This document shows, one piece after another, positions 30,850 through 39,460 of a stretch of 64,000 nucleotides of DNA (the first letter of the stretch is position 1; every line of letters starts with the position of its first letter). The DNA is from Roseomonas sp. (lineage in GTDB: Bacteria; Pseudomonadota; Alphaproteobacteria; Acetobacterales; Acetobacteraceae). Position numbers and translations under genes: made by a program. The DNA lies in the NCBI GenBank assembly GCA_020249285.1, contig JADCFX010000014.1:62001-126000 (forward strand). Reading direction: 5' to 3'. Below the pieces are notes generated by a model. That model worked only from the letters and a program-made list of their open reading frames with translations, was not told the origin of the DNA and did no database searches.

Positions 30850-31781
30850 TGGCCATACTGCTTTCGACCAAGGCGCATACCATGCAGGACTGGAAGGCGG
30901 CTTTGCTTGCCGTTGATCCCAGCCTGGAAATTCGGCTGTTTCCTGATGCGGGCGACCCGGCTGAAATTGAAGCTGCCGTGGTTTGGACGGCGCATGACAT
31001 GATGGAACTCCGCCGCTATCCGAATTTGAAGCTGATTGTCTCCATGGGTGCCGGCGTTGATCATTTGCTGCGCGCGCCTGGGCCGCCGCCTGGCATTCCG
31101 GTGGCGCGGTTGAAGGATGTGCTGCTGACCAGCGCCATGGCAGAATGGGTATTGTTGAATGTGCTGCGCTTTCACAGGCAGGACCCGGAATACCGCGCTT
31201 TGCAACAACGCAAGGAATGGCTGGAATTATCCGCACCCAGCACGGCGGAACGGCGCATCGGCATTCTTGGTATTGGCGAATTGGGCAGTGCTTCGGCACG
31301 TGTGCTGGGCTCGCTTGGTGTTCCCGTGATGGGTTGGTCGCGCAGCGCGAGGACGCTAGCGGGCGTGCAAACCTTCCATGGCGCGGATGGGCTGATGGCC
31401 ATGGCAGCGAAAACCGATATTCTGATCTGCCTGCTGCCGCTGACGCCGCAAACGCGCGGCGTTCTGAACACGAAGCTTTTGTCCGCCCTACCGCGCGGCG
31501 CTTACGTGATCAATGGCGCACGTGGCGGGCATATGGTGGCGGAAGATATGCTAGCCGCGCTCGATTCCGGCCATATCGCAGGCGCTGCGCTGGATGTTTT
31601 CGAACCCGAGCCGCTGCCGCCGGAAAGCCGCTTCTGGACGCATCCCAAGGTGTTCCTGACACCGCATGCCGCCAGCATCACCATCCCATCCAGCGTCGCA
31701 CCTCAGGTGGTGGAGAATATCCACAACATGCGCGCCGGGCGGCCACTGATCAATCTGGTGGATTTCAGCCTGGGGTACTGA
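30849..31781 (+). CDS. ghrA: Glyoxylate/hydroxypyruvate reductase A-like dehydrogenase
   Basis: 310-residue D-2-hydroxyacid dehydrogenase of the GhrA type, reducing glyoxylate or hydroxypyruvate with NADPH. The Rossmann glycine motif GIGELGSA is at 141-148, NGARGGHMV carries the substrate Arg225, FEPEPLP the catalytic Glu near 252, and TPHAAS the catalytic His273. SMGAGVDH (65-72) is typical of GhrA. The ATG overlaps the previous stop (TGATG); a GTG three bases earlier is an alternative. Confidence 0.87.
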   Translation: MAILLSTKAHTMQDWKAALLAVDPSLEIRLFPDAGDPAEIEAAVVWTAHDMMELRRYPNLKLIVSMGAGVDHLLRAPGPPPGIPVARLKDVLLTSAMAEWVLLNVLRFHRQDPEYRALQQRKEWLELSAPSTAERRIGILGIGELGSASARVLGSLGVPVMGWSRSARTLAGVQTFHGADGLMAMAAKTDILICLLPLTPQTRGVLNTKLLSALPRGAYVINGARGGHMVAEDMLAALDSGHIAGAALDVFEPEPLPPESRFWTHPKVFLTPHAASITIPSSVAPQVVENIHNMRAGRPLINLVDFSLGY

Positions 31782-31788
31782 GGCTTTT

Positions 31789-32520
31789 TCAAAGCGTGGC
31801 ACCGCCATCAATGGCGAGTTCCGATCCGGTCATATAGCCGCTGTCATCGGAAAGCAGGAACAGCACCAGCCGTGCCACTTCCTCGGCGGTGCCCTGCCGT
31901 CCCATGGGCACGGATTTCAACCGCGCCGCGTTTTCTTCTGGGGAGCGGATATCCAGCATGGGTGTTGCAATCGGCCCGGGATGGACTGAATTCACGCGAA
32001 TGCCGCGTGAAGCCAATTCCATCGCGGCGGATTTCGTCATGCCACGCAGCGCCCATTTCGTGGCACCATAAGCAAAAGCGCGCGCCGATCCGCGCAGCCC
32101 GGCGGTGGAGGAGATGTTCACAATCGAACCACCGCTCGCTTTTTCCATCGCCGGCACCACCGCCTTCATGCCAAGAAAACAGCCAAGCTGATTGATGCGC
32201 GTATGGCGTTCGAATAGCGCCGCATCTGTTTCCATCATCAGCTTTGGCACATAAATGCCGGCATTATTCACAAGCCCTGTCAGCTTCCCGCGCGCTTCCG
32301 CCGCCGCTACGGCGCGCGCCCAATCGGCTTCTTCAGTCACATCCAATCTCAGAAATTGTGCCGCGGCGCCGAGTTCCTGCGCCAGGGCTTCGCCCTCGGC
32401 TTCCAGCACATCGCCAAGGACAACGCTGGCGCCTTCCGCAACCAGCAAGCGCGCTTCCGCCGCACCCTGGCCGCGCGCCCCGCCCGAAATCAGAATAACC
32501 TTGCCATCGAAGCGTGCCAT
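31789..32520 (-). CDS. SDR-family oxidoreductase (hydroxysteroid dehydrogenase-like)
   Basis: 243-residue classical SDR with GGARGQG (13-19), NNAG (85-88), Ser138 and Tyr151/Lys155 in YGATK. The GARGQG variant and the DVTEEADW segment recall 3-alpha/20-beta-hydroxysteroid dehydrogenases, but annotation of SDRs by similarity is unreliable. It is convergent with ghrA, 7 nt apart. Its upstream 91 nt contains a strong inverted repeat that may end the chemoreceptor transcript. Confidence 0.85.
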   Translation of the reverse strand: MARFDGKVILISGGARGQGAAEARLLVAEGASVVLGDVLEAEGEALAQELGAAAQFLRLDVTEEADWARAVAAAEARGKLTGLVNNAGIYVPKLMMETDAALFERHTRINQLGCFLGMKAVVPAMEKASGGSIVNISSTAGLRGSARAFAYGATKWALRGMTKSAAMELASRGIRVNSVHPGPIATPMLDIRSPEENAARLKSVPMGRQGTAEEVARLVLFLLSDDSGYMTGSELAIDGGATL

Positions 32521-32565
32521 GATCTGTCACCTTTCCCTCAATGGCATCATGGCATCCGGCCTGCG

Positions 32566-32596
32566 CCCTGGAAAGCCAGGCCATGGCTTTCCAGGG
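32566..32596. terminator. 13-bp perfect stem-loop after the chemoreceptor gene
   Basis: CCCTGGAAAGCCA (32566-32578) pairs perfectly with TGGCTTTCCAGGG (32584-32596) around a 5-nt loop. It lies 15 nt past the chemoreceptor stop codon. There is no T-tract, so if it terminates transcription it does so atypically. Confidence 0.5.
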
Positions 32597-32611
32597 TAAT
32601 GCCAAACAGCG

Positions 32612-34672
32612 TCAGGCCGCGCGAATTTCGCCGAGGAAGCTATCCACCTGCTTCTTCAACGCCGCACCATCCTTGCTGAGCGTTCCCGCCGCGGACAGCA
32701 GGGATGTCGCGGCGCTGCCCGTGACACTCGCAGCCTGACTGACCTGGGTGATATTGCCCGCAACTTCCGTCGTACCAACCGCGGCCTGCTGCACATTGCG
32801 CGCGATTTCCTGCGTGGCGGCACCCTGTTCTTCCACCGCCGAGGCAATCGCTGTTGAGCTTTGGCTGAGCAGATCAATGGTCTCGGCAATATGTGTGATC
32901 ACCTGTGCCGAACGCTCGGTTGCTTCCTGCATGGCTTTGATCTGAGATGCGATTTCGTCAGTCGCCTTGGTGGTTTGCGAAGCCAGCGCCTTCACCTCAG
33001 AAGCAACAACGGCAAAACCTTTACCGGCCTCCCCCGCACGTGCGGCTTCAATGGTGGCATTCAACGCAAGAAGATTGGTCTGCCCCGCAATATCATTGAT
33101 GATGCGCACAACATTACCAATACGCTGCGCCGCTTCAGTCAGGCCCTGCACTTCCTGCGTACTGCTGCGCGCCTGACCAACCGCTTCATGCGTCATGCGG
33201 CTGGACTCGGCCACCTGTTGCGCGATTTCGCGAATGGAAGCGGAAAGCTCCTCGGTCGCGGAAGCAACCGTCTGCACATTCTGCGTCACCTGTTCCGATG
33301 CCGCCGCCACCGCGGTTGACTGACCAGAGGTTTCCTCAGCAGTGCGGGCCATATCCTCAGCCGTTCCCTGCAAGCGGGAAGATGCCGCCGTCACATTGCC
33401 CACAACCTCCCCGACGCTTTGCTCAAACTTGTCAGCAAGGGCGTTCATGGCGATACGACGTTCTTCTGCGGCGCGTTGCTTTTGCGTCTCCTGCGCCTTG
33501 CGGAGTTCTTCGGCTTCCATCATGCCGTTGCGGAACACCTCCAAAGCTTCGGCCATGGTGCCGATTTCGTCGCGCTTGTCGCGCCCAGGGATCACCGTTG
33601 AAAGATCACCGCGAGACAGGGCGCGCATCGCTTCTGTCATGCCGGTAATGGGGCGGGTAATGCCGCGCGCCAGGATGAAGCCGACAATGATGGCGGCCAT
33701 CAGCATGGCCAGTGCGAAAGCGATGCTATAGCTCAGGATCTTCCATGCTTCAGCCGCATTCGCCTGATTGAGCGCGGCAAGATCACGCTGCAGCACATCC
33801 TCAACCGTCTTCATCAGATCAATGCGATCAGTGGTCGCCTTGAACCAATCACGCGCTGTCACACCCGTCAGCGGCTTTTCCGCCCCCGCTTCCACCGCAA
33901 TCCGGCGCTGCCGCTCGGCCTCCACAATGATCGGGCCGCTCAAGGTCTGTTGCGCGGCATTGCGCTGTGGCTCTGTGGCATATGCCTGAAAGGTTGCAAG
34001 ATAGGCAGCCTGTTCGGCAAGGACTGTCAGCAAGGTACGGTACTGCGCCGGCGTGAATTGCCCCGAAGCAAACCCCGCAGACCCGGTGGCCCTTTCCTGC
34101 CCCGCACGCTCCTTCGCGGCAAGGAAGTTGTAATAGGCGAGCAGATTGGCGGTAACGGCAGGCGAATCGGAAACCTTCACCGATTCCTGTGGTACCGCGA
34201 GAAGATTGGTAATCAGGGAGGTATAAAAGCGGAAGGAGTCCGGCCCAACAATCCTGAGGCCGCTCACCTCCGCGCGCTTGCCGTCAAGATCACTCAGACC
34301 GGCAATCGCCTTTTCGACACTTTCGCGCAACTCCGCACTGTAATCCGAAAGCGTCAAGCCTTGCAGGGCTTGGCGCACAATGGCGATCTGTCCATCCGAT
34401 TCGCGGCGCTGGGCCTGAAGTTCGTTGCCCATCTGCTGCCCACGACTGCCGATGAACAGCGCCGACATGCCGCGTTCCTTCTGCAATTCATGCACAAGGT
34501 CACTGATGCGAGAGCTGAAATGACTGAGCACCTGAAGCTGATCCGCCTGACGCACCGTGTGCATTTGCTGCGAAATGACAAGGCCGCTCATTACCAGTAC
34601 CGCCAGGATCGGCAGGGCGATGGCAAGCGCAAGGCGTGTGGCGATCTTCAATGATGATTTTTGCTCGGGCAT
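32612..34672 (-). CDS. Methyl-accepting chemotaxis protein with NIT sensor domain
   Basis: 686-residue transmembrane chemoreceptor. TM1 is at about 12-34, and a large periplasmic domain (about 40-310) opens with [20 protein letters not shown], the signature of the NIT (nitrate/nitrite-sensing) helical domain. TM2 is at about 314-335, then HAMP ([22 protein letters not shown]). The cytoplasmic signalling domain (about 430-686) has the conserved hairpin tip [20 protein letters not shown] and [11 protein letters not shown]. There is no C-terminal CheR pentapeptide. No che or flagellar genes are in the window, so it is an orphan receptor. The ligand is inferred from the domain only. Confidence 0.93.
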   Translation of the reverse strand: MPEQKSSLKIATRLALAIALPILAVLVMSGLVISQQMHTVRQADQLQVLSHFSSRISDLVHELQKERGMSALFIGSRGQQMGNELQAQRRESDGQIAIVRQALQGLTLSDYSAELRESVEKAIAGLSDLDGKRAEVSGLRIVGPDSFRFYTSLITNLLAVPQESVKVSDSPAVTANLLAYYNFLAAKERAGQERATGSAGFASGQFTPAQYRTLLTVLAEQAAYLATFQAYATEPQRNAAQQTLSGPIIVEAERQRRIAVEAGAEKPLTGVTARDWFKATTDRIDLMKTVEDVLQRDLAALNQANAAEAWKILSYSIAFALAMLMAAIIVGFILARGITRPITGMTEAMRALSRGDLSTVIPGRDKRDEIGTMAEALEVFRNGMMEAEELRKAQETQKQRAAEERRIAMNALADKFEQSVGEVVGNVTAASSRLQGTAEDMARTAEETSGQSTAVAAASEQVTQNVQTVASATEELSASIREIAQQVAESSRMTHEAVGQARSSTQEVQGLTEAAQRIGNVVRIINDIAGQTNLLALNATIEAARAGEAGKGFAVVASEVKALASQTTKATDEIASQIKAMQEATERSAQVITHIAETIDLLSQSSTAIASAVEEQGAATQEIARNVQQAAVGTTEVAGNITQVSQAASVTGSAATSLLSAAGTLSKDGAALKKQVDSFLGEIRAA

Positions 34673-35002
34673 TGGTGAGACCTTTCCTGTAGGGATGGCG
34701 CAGACCCTGATGCCTAAGATAAAATCATGAAGATAGAATTAGGCCGCGAGGGCTATAATTTGCCCAAATAAACGGCGTTCGTATTCGAATTGTAAACAGA
34801 AATGCGGATGTTAGCCTGATTGGCGTGAGATGAACGCCTGCCATGCGCGTCAATATCCATCCCTGATTTGCCAAGTCCCAGGGTCGCTGTTCATAATCCG
34901 TCAACCGTCAATGATGCCCGCGATATCTTTTCGCCGTTTAGGATATCATGCGCTTTTCTTGATGTTTTGGAATGCAGACGCAAGCAAATCCGGTGAGGTT
35001 CC
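34673..35002. other. Divergent intergenic region, chemoreceptor / monooxygenase
   Basis: 330 nt with no credible gene, AT-richer than the flanks. It must contain the promoters of the minus-strand chemoreceptor and the plus-strand monooxygenase operon. A TATAAT occurs at 34754-34759 on the plus strand, but no matching -35 is seen 16-18 nt upstream. GGTGAGG precedes the monooxygenase ATG. No operator-like inverted repeat stands out. Confidence 0.5.
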
Positions 35003-36637
35003 ATGGCTGAAATTCTCTCGGTAAGACCGAATGAAGCGATCGCCACCGATGCCGATGCCATCATCATCGGCGCGGGTATTTCCGGCATGTATCAGCTAAT
35101 CCGGCTCCGTGAACTCGGCCTGAAGCTGCGCGTTTTCGAAGCCGGGTCGGATCTGGGCGGCACTTGGTATTGGAACCGCTATCCTGGTGCGCGCTTTGAT
35201 TCGGAAAGCTGGTCCTATGGCTATTCCTTCTCAGAAGAATTGCTGCAGGAATGGGAATGGACAGAACATTTCTCTGCCCAGCCGGATACGCTGCGCTATC
35301 TGAATTTCGTTGCGGATAAGTTTGATCTGCGCAAGCACATCACCTTCAATAGTCGCGTGAAATCCGCGCATTTCGATGATGCGACTAATCTTTGGACTGT
35401 GACCCTGGAAAACGGCGAAGAATGCCGCGCTCCGCTCATGATCACAGGGCTTGGCCCGCTATCGGCGCCAACACTGCCCAGTATTCCAGGCCTGAATTCC
35501 TTCCAGGGCCAGGCCTTTCACACCGCCCGCTGGCCGCATGATCCGGTGGATTTCCAGGGCAAGCGCGTGGGCATCATTGGCACGGGTGCCACCGCCATTC
35601 AGATCATCCAAACCATCGCTAAGGATGTTGGCCATCTGACCGTGTTTCAGCGCACGCCGAATTGGGCCGCGCCCTTGCATAACCGCAAGATCACCCCGGA
35701 AGAACAGGTGAAGATCAAGGCAAGCTATCCGGAAACCTTCGCCCGCTGCCGGGAAACCGCCACCTGCTTCATCCATCAGACCGATCCGCGCAAGGCCCTG
35801 GAAGTATCCGCCGAAGAACGCGAAGCCTTTTGGGAAAAGCTCTATGCCGAACCAGGCTTTGGCATTTGGGTGGGCAATTTCGCCGATGTGTTGACCGATA
35901 AAGAAGCCAATGCGCTGGCGAGTGATTTCATGGCGCGCAAGATCAGGGAAAGGGTGAAGGATCAGACCATCGCGGAAAAGCTTATCCCGAAAAATCACGG
36001 CTTCGGCACCAGGCGCCTGCCTTTGGAAAGTGGCTATTATGAAGTGTATAATCAGCCCAATGTCCGGCTGGTGGACATCAACGAAACACGGATTGAATGC
36101 ATCACGCCCAAAGGCATCCAAACCAGCGCGGAATCCTTTGCCTTCGACATCCTGATTTTTTCCACAGGCTTTGATGGTGTGACGGGCCCTTATGACCGGA
36201 TTGACATACGCGGCCCAGGCGGGCGTAGCCTGAAACAGGATTGGATCGGCACACCAAGAACCTTTCTGGGTGTGATGGCTGAAGGTTTTCCGAATATGCT
36301 CATGGTGCTTGGGCCACATACGGCGCGCGGTAACATCCCGCGCAATATCGAAGAGATTGTCGATTGGGTCACGGGCCTTGTCATCCACATGCGCAAGCAC
36401 AAGCTGAAGCGCGTGGAACCAAAGCCGGATGCGGTGCACTGGTGGGCCGACAAGGTGGAAGAAGCCGTGGCTGGATTGCTGTTTGCCGAGGTCAATTCCT
36501 GGCAGACAGGCATCAACCGCAATGTTGAAGGCCGCGATGTCCGGCGCACTCTTGGCTATTATGGCGGCGCGGTGGAATATCGCCGCATCGCGGATAAGGT
36601 CGCTGCCGGCGGCTACCGCGAATTCGACTTTGCCTGA
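35003..36637 (+). CDS. Flavin-containing monooxygenase, Baeyer-Villiger type
   Basis: 544-residue FAD/NADPH enzyme inserting oxygen next to a ketone. The FAD motif GAGISG is at 23-28, LGGTWYWNRYPGARFD at 51-66, the Baeyer-Villiger fingerprint FQGQAFHTARWP at 167-178 and the NADPH motif GTGATA at 193-198. The length is that of cyclohexanone/steroid-type enzymes; the natural ketone is unknown. A Bug receptor gene starts 17 nt after its stop in the same direction, suggesting a catabolic operon in which the receptor captures the substrate or a product. Confidence 0.92.
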   Translation: MAEILSVRPNEAIATDADAIIIGAGISGMYQLIRLRELGLKLRVFEAGSDLGGTWYWNRYPGARFDSESWSYGYSFSEELLQEWEWTEHFSAQPDTLRYLNFVADKFDLRKHITFNSRVKSAHFDDATNLWTVTLENGEECRAPLMITGLGPLSAPTLPSIPGLNSFQGQAFHTARWPHDPVDFQGKRVGIIGTGATAIQIIQTIAKDVGHLTVFQRTPNWAAPLHNRKITPEEQVKIKASYPETFARCRETATCFIHQTDPRKALEVSAEEREAFWEKLYAEPGFGIWVGNFADVLTDKEANALASDFMARKIRERVKDQTIAEKLIPKNHGFGTRRLPLESGYYEVYNQPNVRLVDINETRIECITPKGIQTSAESFAFDILIFSTGFDGVTGPYDRIDIRGPGGRSLKQDWIGTPRTFLGVMAEGFPNMLMVLGPHTARGNIPRNIEEIVDWVTGLVIHMRKHKLKRVEPKPDAVHWWADKVEEAVAGLLFAEVNSWQTGINRNVEGRDVRRTLGYYGGAVEYRRIADKVAAGGYREFDFA

Positions 36638-36654
36638 ATGAGGGAGGAAAACCA

Positions 36655-37644
36655 ATGACCAAGAAAACCACTCTGCCCCGCCGTTCGCTGCTGGCACTGG
36701 CCGCTGGCGCGACGCTCTCCGCACCCGGCATTGTCCGCGCGCAGGAAGCGAATTGGCCCAACCGTCCGGTGCGCATTATCGCGGCCTTCCCGGCGGGCAG
36801 CGGCACCGATAGCCTGGCGCGTTTTTATGGTGAACGTCTGGGCCGCATCTTCGGCCAGAACTTTGTCATTGAGAATATCGGCGGCGCGAATGGCGCGATT
36901 GGTGCCCGCGCTGCCGCCCGTGCCGCGCCTGATGGCTACACCATCTTTTTCGGATCGGTTTCAACCCATGCCGCCAATCCGCATCTGATGCGCGAACCTG
37001 GCTATGATCCGCTCCGCGACTTCGCGCCGCTTTCCATGATCAGCATCAACCCGCTCGGCGTTCTGGTGCGTGCGGATTTTCCAGCGCGTGACCTGCAGGC
37101 CTTCATCACCCATGCACGCGCCAATCCTGGCGCTCTGAATTACGGTATTGGCAATGCTGGTGGGCTTGCGGGGACGCATCTGTTGAGCCAGGCCGCCGGC
37201 TTTAAGGCAGAGCAGATTTCCTACCGCGGCACGCCACAGGCCATGGCGGATTTGCTTGGCGGCCGGCTGCATTTTCTGGTGACCGATCTTGGGCCGGCGG
37301 TAGAGCATTTGCGCGCCGGCACCATTCGCGCGCTTGCCGTTACGACCGCGCGGCGCGTTGAAACCCTGCCCGATGTGCCAACCGTGGCCGAAGCTGCACT
37401 ACCTGGCTTTGATTTTGCTTCCTGGAACGGTTCCTGGATGCCAGCGCGCACGCCCCCTGCGATCATCGCGCGGCTCAATCGTGAAATTCAAATCATTGGC
37501 CAAAGTGACGAAGCCAAGCGCCATATCGGTGCGCTTGGCATTGTCTCCACCACCAGCACGCCTGAAGCCCTTGGCGAATTCAATCGCCGCGAATTGGAGC
37601 TTTGGGCGCGCATCGTGGCAGAGGCGAATGTGGCGAAGGAATAG
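36655..37644 (+). CDS. Bug/TctC-family receptor, in operon with the monooxygenase
   Basis: 329-residue periplasmic receptor with a Tat-like RR signal (PRRSLLALAAGATLSAPG, residues 8-25). NRPVRIIAAFPAGSGTDS is at the start of the mature chain, with IGGANGAIGARAAARAAPDG, SYRGTPQAMADLLGGR and LPGFDFASWNG. GAGGGAGGAAAA lies before the ATG. No permease genes are present. A hairpin overlapping the stop-proximal region probably ends the transcript. Confidence 0.9.
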   Translation: MTKKTTLPRRSLLALAAGATLSAPGIVRAQEANWPNRPVRIIAAFPAGSGTDSLARFYGERLGRIFGQNFVIENIGGANGAIGARAAARAAPDGYTIFFGSVSTHAANPHLMREPGYDPLRDFAPLSMISINPLGVLVRADFPARDLQAFITHARANPGALNYGIGNAGGLAGTHLLSQAAGFKAEQISYRGTPQAMADLLGGRLHFLVTDLGPAVEHLRAGTIRALAVTTARRVETLPDVPTVAEAALPGFDFASWNGSWMPARTPPAIIARLNREIQIIGQSDEAKRHIGALGIVSTTSTPEALGEFNRRELELWARIVAEANVAKE

Positions 37645-37668
37645 GCGCCGCCTGCCGGCGCTTCATTT
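37645..37668 (+). terminator. Candidate terminator after the monooxygenase-Bug operon
   Basis: GCGCCG (37645-37650) pairs with CGGCGC (37656-37661), loop CCTGC, followed by TTCATTT. It starts directly after the TAG and extends into the 3' end of the convergent gene. The stem is short and the T-tract interrupted. Confidence 0.5.
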
Positions 37669-38166
37669 CCGCCGGCTTGGTGGTACTTCGGAAATGCGGA
37701 GTGTCGCGGGCTGCGGAGACCCGCGATCCACCGTGCCGATCCAGATATTGTAATTCCCGCTGGCGGGCCGCTGGATAATGATGCCAGGGTTCAGCCCTTC
37801 CAAATCATCATTGCAAATCCACCTTCCCGAAGGATCATTGATGATCAAGGTCGTATCGGCTTGCGCAACAACAGAAATATACAATGGCAAACTCCCCGCC
37901 TGATAATTCAAGTCAACATCGGGGCGGGCATAATCAATCCAGCCAGTACAATCATTGCCAAGCCCTTGCACCTGGCGATCTCCTCCGGCTTCCACGCGCG
38001 TTTCATGCGGGTCTGGCGCGAAATCCGCACGCAGATTGACCGTGGCGTAGCGCGGTTGCGCCGCCACATCAGGCGTTGCCTGCCGCGCAGGGGATTTCTG
38101 CTGCGCCAGAACTGGCAGGGCCACGGCACAAATGAGGATACAGGCGAAGGGCGCGATTTTCCGCAT
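37663..38166 (-). CDS. Secreted protein of unknown function
   Basis: 167 residues with a signal peptide (1-21, cleavage after PVLA). The mature part reads as a beta-rich domain: LPLYISVVAQADTTLIINDPSGRWICNDD and SGNYNIWIGTVDRG recall bacterial pre-peptidase C-terminal or periplasmic beta-sandwich domains. Two Cys (in NDCTGW and WICNDD) could form a disulfide. GGGAGAATCCG precedes the ATG. The function is not known. A CGGATGTCATCCG palindrome lies about 20 nt upstream of the start. Confidence 0.65.
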   Translation of the reverse strand: MRKIAPFACILICAVALPVLAQQKSPARQATPDVAAQPRYATVNLRADFAPDPHETRVEAGGDRQVQGLGNDCTGWIDYARPDVDLNYQAGSLPLYISVVAQADTTLIINDPSGRWICNDDLEGLNPGIIIQRPASGNYNIWIGTVDRGSPQPATLRISEVPPSRRK

Positions 38167-38187
38167 CGGATTCTCCCTACTGGCAAG

Positions 38188-38200
38188 CGGATGTCATCCG
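38188..38200. promoter_or_regulatory. CGGATG-T-CATCCG palindrome upstream of the secreted-protein gene
   Basis: Perfect 6-1-6 inverted repeat in the 100-nt gap between a Bug gene stop and the start of the secreted-protein gene. It overlaps the place where a leader or core promoter would sit; no regulator gene is adjacent. Confidence 0.25.
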
Positions 38201-38266
38201 ATCACCTATAAACAGGAAATCTTACTGCTTCGATATCAAATCAGCGCACCTTGCCTTGGTAAAGCA

Positions 38267-39250
38267 TCACCCCGGCGTCGCGCCACTTGCGCGCACCACT
38301 GGCGCCCAACGATCCGCTTCGCGTGAGACAAAAGCCTGCACATCGGCGGGGCCATTGTCATTCATGGTCAGAACGCCAAGCCCCGCGATACGGTCCTTCA
38401 TGCCGGGTTCATTGATGGCGGTGGTGAAGGCTTCGCGAATGCGCGTCACAACAGCATCAGGCATACCCGCAGGACCCGCCAGCACAAACCAATTGATCGC
38501 GGTTGCACCGGGGAAGCCGGCTTCCACAATCGTCGGCACATCGGGGAAGGTTGACATGCGTTCCCCGCTTGTGACCGCGATGGCCTTCAACGAACCGCCG
38601 CGCACGCTGCCGGCATGGGCGCCAAGCGTATTCCAAAGCGACCCCAGGCTTCCGCCAAGCACTTGCTGTTCCGCCTCTCCACCGCCGCGGAAGGGCACGT
38701 GCAACAGCTGCACACCCGCTTCGCGTGACCAAAGCATGCCCGAAAGATGCCCGACGGAGCCGATGCCGGCGCTGCCATAGCTCATCGCCTCGGGCCGGGC
38801 GCGCGCGGCGGCCAGGTAATCCACCATGTTCTGAATGGGGCCATTGGGCCGCACGCCGACGACCATGGGCGCGCCGCCGACCAGCATCACATAGGAAAAG
38901 CTGCGTCGCACATCATAGGGCAGATTGGGGAAAAGCGTTTGCGCAATCGCCATGGGCCCGGCATTCGCCAGCACGAGTGAATAACCATCCGGGCGTTCAC
39001 CCGCGATATGGGCGGTGCCCACTGTGCCGCCCGCGCCGGGGCGATTATCCAGCACTACAGGTTGCCCAAGCACGCGTTCCAGCGTGGGGGAGAGCAGCCG
39101 CACTACCCCATCCGAAGTGCCACCCGCCGAAAAGGGGCTCACCACGCGAATGGGGCGATTGGGGAAGGGCGCTTGGGCAAAACTGCCAGAAGGCAGCAGC
39201 GTAGGCAGCGCAAACGTAGTGGCGGCGGTCAAAAGGCTACGACGATTCAT
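38267..39250 (-). CDS. Bug/TctC-family receptor (orphan)
   Basis: 327-residue periplasmic receptor. The signal peptide (MNRRSLLTAATTFALPTLL) carries twin Arg. The mature chain begins FPNRPIRVVSPFSAGGTSD; NRPGAGGTVGTAHIAG, VPFRGGGEAEQQVLGG and FPGATAINWFVLAGPAG follow. The start is ATG 39250, after AGGG; a GTG 9 nt earlier is in frame. It is on the opposite strand to the monooxygenase operon, with the small secreted-protein gene between them, and has no permease partners. Confidence 0.88.
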   Translation of the reverse strand: MNRRSLLTAATTFALPTLLPSGSFAQAPFPNRPIRVVSPFSAGGTSDGVVRLLSPTLERVLGQPVVLDNRPGAGGTVGTAHIAGERPDGYSLVLANAGPMAIAQTLFPNLPYDVRRSFSYVMLVGGAPMVVGVRPNGPIQNMVDYLAAARARPEAMSYGSAGIGSVGHLSGMLWSREAGVQLLHVPFRGGGEAEQQVLGGSLGSLWNTLGAHAGSVRGGSLKAIAVTSGERMSTFPDVPTIVEAGFPGATAINWFVLAGPAGMPDAVVTRIREAFTTAINEPGMKDRIAGLGVLTMNDNGPADVQAFVSREADRWAPVVRASGATPG

Positions 39251-39460
39251 CTTCTGCACCCTGGGCTGAACTGATTATGCAAAGCGGCGATTTCTGCCTT
39301 GAGGCGTCACATAAGCCCCAGAAGGAACGGCGCAACCGCCGGCTTGCACCGGAAGCGCAGGAAACATGACCCCAGGCCGACAAATGCCTCCAAATTGCGC
39401 AAACCCGCACGGCTTTTGCCGCGACGGCGTTCACATCAGGCGTCATCAGCTACCAGCACT

